A stretch of 64,000 nucleotides of DNA. Source: Acidobacteriota bacterium (GTDB lineage: Bacteria; Acidobacteriota; Blastocatellia; Chloracidobacteriales; JADJPF01). The DNA is taken from positions 1-64,000 of the forward strand of contig JACQZQ010000096.1 in the NCBI GenBank assembly GCA_016213785.1. The letters run 5' to 3'. Within the stretch, counting starts at the first letter, position 1. Every line of letters begins with the position of its first letter. The translations under genes were made by a program, and so were the position numbers. The notes under the pieces are model-generated. The model did not search any database. It was not told where the DNA came from and saw only the letters and a list, made by a program, of their open reading frames with translations. This document shows positions 54,787 to 62,710 of the stretch, one piece after another.

Positions 54787-55800
54787 GTGTCAGCAACTAG
54801 TTTCTTTCACCGATCAGTGTTGCTTGACGAAGTACTAAAAGCTTTTGAAACCATTTCAGATGGTTTAATTATAGACTGTACTCTTGGACTAGGAGGTCAT
54901 AGCGAAGCTTTACTATCACATAAAGAAAATATTTCCCTGCTAGGCATAGATAGAGATCTAGTAGCAATTAAATGTGCTGAAGATCGCCTAGCTGCTTTTG
55001 GTAAACGCTTTCAAACCCATCATTCCGATTTTCGTGATTTACCTAATATAATTGCTGGGAAAAGTATGGATATAATTGCTGAAAAAAATATAGAGAAACA
55101 GCCAATAAAGGCCATACTCTTAGACCTTGGTGTTTCTTCAATGCAGCTTGATACTCCAACTCGTGGTTTTAGCTTTCAACAAGATGGCCCTCTTGATATG
55201 AGAATGGACTTTTCCCAAGGTGAAACTGCTGCTGATATAATAAATTCTTTTTCAGAAGAAGAACTAGCAAACTTAATTTATGAGTATGGCGAAGAACCTG
55301 CTTCTCGTCATATTGCAAAACAAATTGTTGACAGTAGAGAAACTAAACCTATTGAAACTACTGTAGAGTTAGCCAATTTAATTACTAGAGCAGTAAATTA
55401 TCGTGAACGTAAACAGGGGAGAAAAATTGATCCTAACCGTATTCATCCAGCTACACGAACTTTTCAAGCTCTAAGAATTGCAGTTAATCGGGAATTAACA
55501 AACTTAGATAAGTTTATTGGTCAAGCTATAGACTTACTTGCTCCTGAAGGACGACTAGCGGTAATTTCTTTTCATTCTTTGGAAGATCGCATAGTAAAAA
55601 ATGCTTATCGCTTTGCTGCTGGCGCTTGCCAATGTCCTCTAAGACTTCCTTTATGCGTTTGCGGGGCAAAAGAAAAAGTAAGAACTTTAACTAAAAAGCC
55701 TTTAGTTGCAACTGATATAGAGACAAAAACAAACCCTCGTTCAAGAAGCGCTAAACTTAGGGTTTGTGAAAAGATAAATAAACTTGGTATAGAGACATAG
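54787..55800 (+). CDS. rsmH: 16S rRNA m4C1402 methyltransferase RsmH
   Basis: A 337-residue SAM-dependent methyltransferase that methylates 16S rRNA C1402 on the 30S subunit. The start is GTG with AAGGAGA 6 bases upstream. Motifs: HRSVLLDEVLKAF at the start, DCTLGLGGHSEALL (SAM loop), ILLDLGVSSMQLD, GFSFQQDGPLDMRMD, RTFQALRIAVNREL and ISFHSLEDRIVK. The insertion ACQCPLRLPLCVCG near the end is the typical cysteine-bearing loop of the family. It heads the dcw cluster as in many phyla, but mraZ, the usual regulator, is not in front of it. The stop codon lies in the loop of the first hairpin of a tandem array. Confidence 0.94.
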   Translation: MSATSFFHRSVLLDEVLKAFETISDGLIIDCTLGLGGHSEALLSHKENISLLGIDRDLVAIKCAEDRLAAFGKRFQTHHSDFRDLPNIIAGKSMDIIAEKNIEKQPIKAILLDLGVSSMQLDTPTRGFSFQQDGPLDMRMDFSQGETAADIINSFSEEELANLIYEYGEEPASRHIAKQIVDSRETKPIETTVELANLITRAVNYRERKQGRKIDPNRIHPATRTFQALRIAVNRELTNLDKFIGQAIDLLAPEGRLAVISFHSLEDRIVKNAYRFAAGACQCPLRLPLCVCGAKEKVRTLTKKPLVATDIETKTNPRSRSAKLRVCEKINKLGIET

Positions 55801-55879
55801 CTCTATACCTATTTGATGTATAGAGACATAGCTCTATACCTATTTGATGTATAGAGACATAGCTCTATACCTACTTGAG
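55787..55879 (+). repeat. Three 31-bp hairpin repeats at the rsmH 3' end
   Basis: Three head-to-tail 31-base copies at 55787-55817, 55818-55848 and 55849-55879 (the third has two changes at its end). Each contains a perfect stem GTATAGAG/CTCTATAC with loop ACATAG. The rsmH stop codon (TAG 55798-55800) is the last half of the first loop, so copies 2 and 3 duplicate the tail of the gene. The last copy ends 8 bases before the ATG at 55887. Confidence 0.92.
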
Positions 55880-55886
55880 TGGTGTT

Positions 55887-56231
55887 ATGACAACACAATA
55901 CTTTGATAGGCAAATAAAAAATAACCCTACTAAAAGGCATGGTAGTAAATACCAGGCTAAATGGATATTTCTTACTATTGGAGTCGCCTGTATTATTACT
56001 TATAGTTTTGTTTTAGCTGCACAAAATCATTTTGCTGCTCTAGAGCTTGGTTATAAAAGCGAAGAATTAAAACGTCAAAGAGATAAACTTGAGCTAGAAC
56101 AAAGAAAACTTACTCTTGAAATGGAGAGAAAGCTCTCTCCTCAACGCCTAGATACAAAAGCTCAAGAGCAAGGTTTAAGCTTGCCAGTAGCAAAACCAAC
56201 TAAAGAGGAAACACAAAAAACATCAGATTAA
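55887..56231 (+). CDS. ftsL: FtsL-like division protein
   Basis: The chosen start is ATG 55887 (114 residues); a TTG at 55875 in frame would start inside the hairpin repeat. Polar, basic residues are followed by one membrane helix (WIFLTIGVACIITYSFVLAA) and then a periplasmic coiled coil rich in Glu/Lys/Arg/Leu (about residues 50-95). The position between rsmH and ftsI, the length and the topology match FtsL, which with FtsB and FtsQ forms the divisome complex that activates septal peptidoglycan synthesis. Sequence identity to FtsL is low in all phyla, so the call rests on synteny and topology. The short hairpin array directly upstream may affect its expression. Confidence 0.82.
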   Translation: MTTQYFDRQIKNNPTKRHGSKYQAKWIFLTIGVACIITYSFVLAAQNHFAALELGYKSEELKRQRDKLELEQRKLTLEMERKLSPQRLDTKAQEQGLSLPVAKPTKEETQKTSD

Positions 56232-56244
56232 TAGGGAAATTAAA

Positions 56245-58455
56245 ATGATTGGTAAAACACCTCAAGCTATAAACCCACTATCAGCCGTTAAAAAGAGAAC
56301 AATATTTTTTTGTGTTGTACTAGCACTTTGGGCTATAGGCGTAGAGGCTCGCTTAGTTCAGTATCAAATCTTTAAGCATGAACAAATGGCAAATTTTGCC
56401 GAACGCCAACAACAACGCACTATAAAGACCACTCCTAAAAGAGGCTCAATTTTTGATCGTAAAGGCCGAGAGCTTGCTCGTAGCCTAGAAGTTGACTCTG
56501 TTTATGTTGCTCCTAATGAAATAAAAGATCCTGATATTTTGGCTAAATCTTTATCCCAAATCTTATCACTATCAGAAGATTTAGTTCTTTCTCGTTTAAC
56601 TGCTAAAAAAGTCTTAGTTAGCTTAAAGCGAAAAATTACTGATGAAGAAGCAAAAATTCTAAGGTCTGAAATAGAATCAAAAAAAATTACTGGTATTCAT
56701 TTTGTTACAGAAACTAAGCGTTTTTATCCTAAAGATGAAGTAGGTGCTTATGTTTTAGGCTTTGTTGGTATTGAAGAAGACGGTGCAGCAGGCGTTGAGC
56801 GTCAATATGACCGCCATATTCAAGGACGTTCTGGCTTTGTTTCTGTAGAAACTGATGCTCATGGTCGTCCATTTGGCAGATTTGAAAAACAACCTGAAAT
56901 AGGCCAAAGTCTAGTGCTTACAATAGATGAGCAAATACAATTTCGTACAGAAAAAGCCTTACACGAGGCTGTAGCAAATGTAGGTGCTAAAGGTGGCACA
57001 GCTATCATAATGAAACCTAAAACGGGCGAAATCTTAGCAATGGCTAATTTACCAGGATTTAACCCTAATCTACCTATTACTAAAGGCGATGAACTTAAAA
57101 ATCGGCGTAACCGTGCTGTAGAAGATGCCTATGAACCAGGCTCAGTTTTTAAGGTTATTACTTACTCTGCTGCAATTGATTCTGGACTCTTAAAACCTAC
57201 TGATCAAATTGATTGCCAAGGCGGAGCTATTACTATTGCAGGACATACTATTAAGGACGGGGGCCGTTATGGAACTCTTACTGTAGGCGAGGCTATAGAA
57301 GTCTCTAGCAACGTTGCTGCAATTAAAACAGGTCGTAAATTAGGTAAAGATTTACTGCTAGAGAGCATTAAAAATTTTGGTTTTGGTAAACCTATTGGTG
57401 CAGGACTTCCAGGTGAATCCCCAGGCTTTGTTGGTGGTACAAAAAATTGGAGTGAAGCATCTTTTGGTGCTCTCCCTATAGGCTATCAAGTAGGTGTTAC
57501 TCCACTGCAAATTCTTGCTGCTGTTTCTGTAGTCGCTAACAACGGCGAATGGATCCAACCACATATCTTAAAACAAATAGTCTCAACAACAGGCGATGTT
57601 GTTTTTCAAACAGAACCAGAACACCGTAGAGTTATTAGTAAATCTACTGCCGAGGCTATGAAAACTATTTTAGAAGGCGTAGTAGTTAAAGGCACTGCTA
57701 AAAAAGCCCGCCTAGATGGCTATAGCGCAGCAGGAAAAACAGGAACAGCCCATAAATATGACCCTGCAACAGGTCGCTATGCTCCAACTCGCTACTATGC
57801 ATCATTTTGTGGCTTTGCTCCTGTTAATAACCCTGAAATTGCTGTAATTGTCGTAATCGATGAACCCCGCTTAGGTCTTCATCATGGTGGTCAAGCTGCT
57901 GCTCCAGCTTTTAAGCAAATTGCTGAAATGGCACTTCGTACCCTTAATATTGCTCCTGATGAAATAAATAGCGACTATCCTGAATCTGATAAACCTTTAA
58001 TTATTGATGAGCATTTACCTATAGAAGATGATTTTGGAATGGAGGAATTTAACTCACCAGAAATTCAAGAAATATTGGCTAAATATCAATCAACTAATTC
58101 ATTAACAGAGACTGATAATCAATTAAATTTATCTAGTAAAAATATATCAACTGATAAAACTGGTAAAAACTCTAAAAATGTTCCTGAACTTAAAGGTAGT
58201 GCTTTAAGTAATAGAGAGAGTTCTGATACTAAAGAATCTAGAGTAGCAATTTTAACTTTTTCTGAAGGTGACGGAAGTTTAGTAATGCCTGATTTACGCC
58301 ATCAAGGAATGAGAACAGCCTTACAACGTTGTAGGGAATTAGGTTTAAAAGTAACCTTCCAAGGTTCAGGTGAAGTAGTAGAACAGTTTCCCGCTCCAGG
58401 TACAGCAATTTCACCAGGAGCCGAATGCAAAGTAGTTTTACAAAAAATCCAGTAG
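56245..58455 (+). CDS. ftsI: Septal penicillin-binding protein FtsI with PASTA domain
   Basis: A 736-residue class B PBP (transpeptidase) of the septum. A single N-terminal membrane helix lies at about residues 20-38, then the pedestal domain (TTPKRGSIFDRKGRELA). The transpeptidase motifs are SVFK at 300-303, SSN at 354-356 and KTGT at 498-501. A PASTA domain at about 670-736 (VMPDLRHQGMRTALQRC..GLKV..VEQFPAPGT) binds uncrosslinked peptide. A C-terminal PASTA is typical of Gram-positive PBPs and of some other phyla but absent from E. coli FtsI. A charged linker (about 580-660) separates them. The gene sits 13 bases after the FtsL-like gene. Its stop lies in the first unit of a second tandem hairpin array. 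Confidence 0.93.
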   Translation: MIGKTPQAINPLSAVKKRTIFFCVVLALWAIGVEARLVQYQIFKHEQMANFAERQQQRTIKTTPKRGSIFDRKGRELARSLEVDSVYVAPNEIKDPDILAKSLSQILSLSEDLVLSRLTAKKVLVSLKRKITDEEAKILRSEIESKKITGIHFVTETKRFYPKDEVGAYVLGFVGIEEDGAAGVERQYDRHIQGRSGFVSVETDAHGRPFGRFEKQPEIGQSLVLTIDEQIQFRTEKALHEAVANVGAKGGTAIIMKPKTGEILAMANLPGFNPNLPITKGDELKNRRNRAVEDAYEPGSVFKVITYSAAIDSGLLKPTDQIDCQGGAITIAGHTIKDGGRYGTLTVGEAIEVSSNVAAIKTGRKLGKDLLLESIKNFGFGKPIGAGLPGESPGFVGGTKNWSEASFGALPIGYQVGVTPLQILAAVSVVANNGEWIQPHILKQIVSTTGDVVFQTEPEHRRVISKSTAEAMKTILEGVVVKGTAKKARLDGYSAAGKTGTAHKYDPATGRYAPTRYYASFCGFAPVNNPEIAVIVVIDEPRLGLHHGGQAAAPAFKQIAEMALRTLNIAPDEINSDYPESDKPLIIDEHLPIEDDFGMEEFNSPEIQEILAKYQSTNSLTETDNQLNLSSKNISTDKTGKNSKNVPELKGSALSNRESSDTKESRVAILTFSEGDGSLVMPDLRHQGMRTALQRCRELGLKVTFQGSGEVVEQFPAPGTAISPGAECKVVLQKIQ

Positions 58456-58634
58456 CAACAAACCTATGTGTTTGTTACAAAAAAATCCAGTAGCAACAAA
58501 CCTATGTGTTTGTTGCAAAAAAATCCAGTAGCAACAAACCTATGTGTTTGTTGCAAAAAAATCCAGTAGCAACAAACCTATGTGTTTGTTGCAAAAAAAT
58601 CCAGTAGCAACAAACCTATGTGTTTGTTGCTACT
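58442..58634 (+). repeat. Five 38-bp hairpin repeats at the ftsI 3' end
   Basis: Five head-to-tail copies with a period of exactly 38 (the TCCAG landmark is at 58448, 58486, 58524, 58562 and 58600). Each contains GCAACAAAC/GTTTGTTGC around loop CTATGT; copy 1 has one mismatch in the right arm. In the last copy the stem extends to 13 bp (58603-58615 with 58622-58634). The first unit includes the last codons and the TAG of ftsI; later units repeat that tail. The array ends 13 bases before murE. Confidence 0.93.
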
Positions 58635-58647
58635 GTCGTAGGTAAAA

Positions 58648-60102
58648 ATGGCAAAATTAATAGATATAGCAAAAGCACTAAAAATAGTACCCGCAAGCAA
58701 TCTTAATGGCGAAGCAAGTGGAATTACTAATAGTACAAAAAATTGTGGTGTTGGAGATATATTTGTTGCAATTAAAGGGTTTCGCCTAGATGGAAATAGT
58801 TTTATCCCTCAAGCTATTTCTCAAGGCGCGGTTGCAGTTATTTCAGAAAACGCTTGTCCAGAAGGTTTTTCCCTACCCTGGTTTCAAGTTAGTGATGCAA
58901 GGGATGCTCTTGCTAAAGCTGCTAGTGTAATTTATGACCAACCTACTCATAAACTTAAGCTTGTAGGAATTACAGGAACAAATGGAAAAACTACAACTAC
59001 GACTCTAATAGATAGGATTTTTCGTCAAGCATATGGTACATCTACAATGATAACAACAATTTCTAATCGTGTAGGTGATGAAGAAATCCCTGCTCAAAGG
59101 ACTACACCTGAAGCAAGCGATACTCAAAAAATGCTTGCACATGCTTTAGAAATAGGCTGTAAGGCGGCAGTAATGGAAGTTTCCTCTCAAGCTATTGACT
59201 TAAAAAGAGCTAATGATCTACAGTTTGCCGCCGTAGTGTTTACTAATTTGACTCAAGATCATCTAGATTATCACCAAACTATGGAAAATTATTTTGCTGC
59301 TAAATGTAGGCTTTTTGATGGTAGTTTAGATTCTTCAAAAGCTACAGCAGTAATTAATATAGATGATCCTTATGGACAAAGGCTTGTAGACATTTTTGCT
59401 GGCAAAAAAATTACTTATGGATTTAGTAAGTCTGCTAATGTTTACCCTTTAGATTTTGAGCTTTCTTTACAAGGAATAAAAGCCTCTATAAAAACCCCTA
59501 GTGCAACATTAAATCTAAATTCTAGTTTAGTTGGTAAGCCTCATATTTATAATATTATGGCTGCAATTGCTACAGCAGTCTCACTAGGAATAGATTTAGA
59601 TACTATTAAACAGGCTATTGAAAATCTCCCTTCTGTTAATGGGCGTTTTGACCGTGTAGGTTGTGATAAAGATTTTTCTGTTGTAGTTGATTATGCTCAT
59701 ACAGATGATGCTTTATCTAAAGTGTTAGAAACTGCTCGTCAAGTTTCTAAAGGAAAAGTAATTTGTCTTTTTGGCTGTGGTGGTGATAAAGACCGAGGTA
59801 AACGCCCATTGATGGGTAAGGCTGCTGCTAAAGGAAGCGACTTAGTTATTATAACTTCTGATAATCCGCGTAGCGAAGACCCTGAGCAAATTATCTTAGA
59901 AGCAGAAGTAGGTGTAAAAGAAATAGGGACAAAATACTTTAAGATTGCAGACCGTCGTGAGGCTATAAGTTTTGCTATTTCTCAAGCCAAAACAGGGGAT
60001 CTTGTCTTACTTGCAGGAAAAGGGCATGAAAATTATCAAGTTCTAAAAGATAGAACTATTTATTTTGATGATAGAGAAGTAGCTCTTGAGTTTTTACAAT
60101 GA
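58648..60102 (+). CDS. murE: UDP-MurNAc-tripeptide synthetase MurE
   Basis: A 484-residue cytoplasmic ligase that adds the third residue to UDP-MurNAc-L-Ala-D-Glu. The ATP loop GTNGKT is at residues 110-115, followed by TTPEAS and the carbamate lysine region (YFAAKCRLF). DNPR at 405-408 is the motif that selects meso-diaminopimelate, so the peptidoglycan is of the Gram-negative DAP type. The C-terminal ligase domain ends with GKGHENYQVLKDRTIYFDDRE. The length fits. The start has only a weak site; the gene may depend on read-through past the hairpin array. murF starts 81 bases after the stop. Confidence 0.95.
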   Translation: MAKLIDIAKALKIVPASNLNGEASGITNSTKNCGVGDIFVAIKGFRLDGNSFIPQAISQGAVAVISENACPEGFSLPWFQVSDARDALAKAASVIYDQPTHKLKLVGITGTNGKTTTTTLIDRIFRQAYGTSTMITTISNRVGDEEIPAQRTTPEASDTQKMLAHALEIGCKAAVMEVSSQAIDLKRANDLQFAAVVFTNLTQDHLDYHQTMENYFAAKCRLFDGSLDSSKATAVINIDDPYGQRLVDIFAGKKITYGFSKSANVYPLDFELSLQGIKASIKTPSATLNLNSSLVGKPHIYNIMAAIATAVSLGIDLDTIKQAIENLPSVNGRFDRVGCDKDFSVVVDYAHTDDALSKVLETARQVSKGKVICLFGCGGDKDRGKRPLMGKAAAKGSDLVIITSDNPRSEDPEQIILEAEVGVKEIGTKYFKIADRREAISFAISQAKTGDLVLLAGKGHENYQVLKDRTIYFDDREVALEFLQ

Positions 60103-60183
60103 TTTTTCCCAAAGCTTTATTTTGGGCAACTATATTAAACATAAAATAGCCTTAATAAAAGGCAAAAATTTCTGAGGGAAAAC

Positions 60184-61611
60184 TTGAAACTAAACGACAT
60201 TACCAACATTATTAAAGGTATTGCTCAACTAGGTAATTTAGCTGAAGAAGAGCCTTTTAACTACAGCATAGACTCTCGTAGTGTAGAAGAAAAAGGACTC
60301 TTTTTTGCTATAAAAGGCGAAAAATTTGACGGCCATGACTTTGTTCTTTCTGCTCTAGAACACGGCGCTATTGCTGCTGTTATTTCTAAACCTCTCCCAA
60401 ATCTAGAAAATTTTAGCCAACGTCTTATAACTGTAGATGATGTTTTAACCGCTTTACAAACTCTAGCTAGCAAAGTTTTAGAGCGCTGGGGTCGTCCTAT
60501 AATTGGTATTACTGGAAGCGCTGGTAAAACAACTACTAAAGAACTAACCGCTTTAGTTTTACAAGCAAAAGGAAGGGTACATAAATCTGTAGGTAATCTT
60601 AATAATGCTTATGGGCTACCTCTTTCAGTTTTACAAATGGAAAGTAAAGGCAAACATGCTTCAGATTTTGATTTTGCCGTCTTAGAAATGGGGATGAGCA
60701 CGCCCGGAGAAATTAAAAGATTATGCCAAATAGCTCCTCCTAGTCTAGGGACAGTATTAAATGTTAATGCTGTCCACCTAGAATTTTTTGAAAATCTCCA
60801 AGGTATTGCTAATGCAAAAGCTGAACTAGTTGAAGGCTTAAAACCTGATGGCATAGCTATTTTAAATGCTGATGACCCACTAGTCTTAGCAATGAAAGAA
60901 AAACATAAAGGGAAGACTATAACTTTTGGCATTGATAATGATGCAGATATTAGAGCTTTTAATATAGATGCAAGGGGAATTTATGGGACTTACTTTACTC
61001 TTGCTACTTCTAAAGGTGAGACTAATACAATGCTTGCCTTTACAGGTCGTCATATAGTTTATAACGCCTTAGCTGCTGCTGCTGTTGGAGATTATTTTGG
61101 TCTAACTCCACTAGAAATAGGTCTTCAACTCCAAAAAGCTTATCCAATAAATCATAGAGGCGAAGTACTAGTATTTAGAGAAAAGTTTTTGGTCGTAGAT
61201 GATACATATAACTCAAACCCTCGTGCTTTAGATGAAGTGGTAAAGGCTATTTCATCTATGGGCTATGATAAACATATTTTAGTTGCAGGCGAGATGCTAG
61301 AACTAGGCACAAGCGGGGTAGAACTACACCAAAATTCTGGAAAAAATATTGCAGAAAATAAAATCGATTTTCTAATAGGCGTTCGTGGGTTAGCAAAAGA
61401 AATTGTTAATGGTGCAATTAAAGCTGGAATGCCTACTAAAAACACTTATTTTACAGAAGATATTGAACAAGCAACTGATTTTTTAATTGATCAACTTACT
61501 AATAAAAAGCCACAAGAAAAATACCTAATATTAATAAAAGGCTCTAGAGGCGTTAAACTCGACTTAGTAGTAGCGCAGCTAAGAGAAAAATTTACTGAGG
61601 AGAAAGCATAG
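60184..61611 (+). CDS. murF: UDP-MurNAc-pentapeptide ligase MurF
   Basis: A 475-residue cytoplasmic ligase that adds D-Ala-D-Ala to the UDP-MurNAc-tripeptide. The start is TTG with GAGGG about 5 bases upstream; no ATG is near. Mur ligase motifs: GSAGKTTTK at 111-119, FAVLEMGMSTPGEI, NVNAVHLEFF, and DDTYNSNPRALDE, which is MurF-typical. The C-terminal domain (VAGEMLELG) is also typical. The last base of its stop codon is the first base of the GTG start of mraY, so the two are translationally coupled. A short hairpin (60108-60126) in the upstream gap lacks a T-run. Confidence 0.94.
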   Translation: MKLNDITNIIKGIAQLGNLAEEEPFNYSIDSRSVEEKGLFFAIKGEKFDGHDFVLSALEHGAIAAVISKPLPNLENFSQRLITVDDVLTALQTLASKVLERWGRPIIGITGSAGKTTTKELTALVLQAKGRVHKSVGNLNNAYGLPLSVLQMESKGKHASDFDFAVLEMGMSTPGEIKRLCQIAPPSLGTVLNVNAVHLEFFENLQGIANAKAELVEGLKPDGIAILNADDPLVLAMKEKHKGKTITFGIDNDADIRAFNIDARGIYGTYFTLATSKGETNTMLAFTGRHIVYNALAAAAVGDYFGLTPLEIGLQLQKAYPINHRGEVLVFREKFLVVDDTYNSNPRALDEVVKAISSMGYDKHILVAGEMLELGTSGVELHQNSGKNIAENKIDFLIGVRGLAKEIVNGAIKAGMPTKNTYFTEDIEQATDFLIDQLTNKKPQEKYLILIKGSRGVKLDLVVAQLREKFTEEKA

Positions 61612-62699
61612 TGCTCTACTACCTCTTTTTTGAAATTTTAAGAAATGTCCATCCATCAATGTCTTGGATGCGTGTTTTTGAGTATGAGATTTTTCGTGCA
61701 GCAGTGGCGACTATTACAGCAATGCTAATAAGTTTAGTTATTGGCCCAATCTTTATTGATAGACTTAAAAAGTTTCAAATCAGCCAATATGTTCGTGAAG
61801 AAGGGCCAAAATCTCATCAGAAAAAACAAGGTACTCCAACTATGGGAGGCATACTAATTCTAGCTTCTGTAATAGGTGCAACTCTTTGCTGGATGGATCT
61901 TAAAAGTGCAAATACATGGCTAGCTATTTTTTCTATTTTGGCTTTTGGTGCTATTGGTTTTGCTGATGACTATTTAAAAGTTGCTAAGAAAAATAACTTA
62001 GGCTTAGCAGGACGCTATAAATTAATTTTTCAACTTCTTAACTGTTTAGTAATTATTGTAGTTTTGTATTTAACAGGCTATGAGCCTAAATTAAGTGTTC
62101 CTTTTGTTAAGACTTTTACGCCTACTTTATGGTGGCCGATTTATGGTTTTTTTATTTGGATGATTATCACAGGCTTTTCTAACGCAGTTAATTTAACTGA
62201 TGGGTTAGATGGTCTAGCAATAAGTATTACTTTTGTTACAGTTTCTACTTTAACAGTATTTACTTATTTAACAGGTAATCTTGGACATGCAACCTTTTTA
62301 GGATTAATTCATAATCCAGCAGCAGCAGAAGTAACAATTTTTTGTGCTGCACTTGCTGGTGCAAGTCTAGGGTTTCTTTGGTATAACTCACCGCCCGCAG
62401 AAATGTTTATGGGTGATGTTGGTAGCCTTGCTTTAGGTGGTTCAATGGCAACTGTGGCAGTAATCATTAAACAAGAATTTTTACTAGGTCTTATGGGAGG
62501 AATGTTTATTGTTGAAATGCTTTCAGTAATGCTTCAAGTCGCTTCTTATAAGACTACAGGTAAACGTATCTTTAAGATGTCGCCAATTCATCACCACTTT
62601 GAGCTTTTAGGCTGGAAAGAAACTAAAATAGTCTTTCGCTTTTTAATAGTAGCAATATTTTTTGCTTTACTTAGTTTAGCAACACTTAAATTAAGGTAA
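61611..62699 (+). CDS. mraY: Phospho-MurNAc-pentapeptide transferase MraY
   Basis: A 362-residue integral membrane enzyme with ten helices that makes lipid I from UDP-MurNAc-pentapeptide and undecaprenyl phosphate. Conserved residues are in place: GFADDYLKVAKKNNLG (the DD pair of the active site), NAVNLTDGLDGLA, EMFMGDVGSLALGG and FKMSPIHHHFELLGW with the HHH loop. The start is GTG overlapping the murF stop by one base. murD follows 11 bases after the stop. The order murE-murF-mraY-murD is the same as in E. coli. Confidence 0.96.
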   Translation: MLYYLFFEILRNVHPSMSWMRVFEYEIFRAAVATITAMLISLVIGPIFIDRLKKFQISQYVREEGPKSHQKKQGTPTMGGILILASVIGATLCWMDLKSANTWLAIFSILAFGAIGFADDYLKVAKKNNLGLAGRYKLIFQLLNCLVIIVVLYLTGYEPKLSVPFVKTFTPTLWWPIYGFFIWMIITGFSNAVNLTDGLDGLAISITFVTVSTLTVFTYLTGNLGHATFLGLIHNPAAAEVTIFCAALAGASLGFLWYNSPPAEMFMGDVGSLALGGSMATVAVIIKQEFLLGLMGGMFIVEMLSVMLQVASYKTTGKRIFKMSPIHHHFELLGWKETKIVFRFLIVAIFFALLSLATLKLR

Positions 62700-62710
62700 T
62701 TAAAGATTTT

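Noticed and set aside
55787-55879. Three 31-base repeats as a CRISPR array
   Set aside because: Head-to-tail without spacers, starting inside rsmH.
58442-58634. Five regular repeats as a CRISPR array
   Set aside because: The copies are contiguous with no spacers, the unit includes the end of ftsI, and no cas gene is near.
60108-60126. Hairpin between murE and murF as terminator
   Set aside because: Only a 6-bp AT-rich stem and no T-run; the cluster is expected to be read through.
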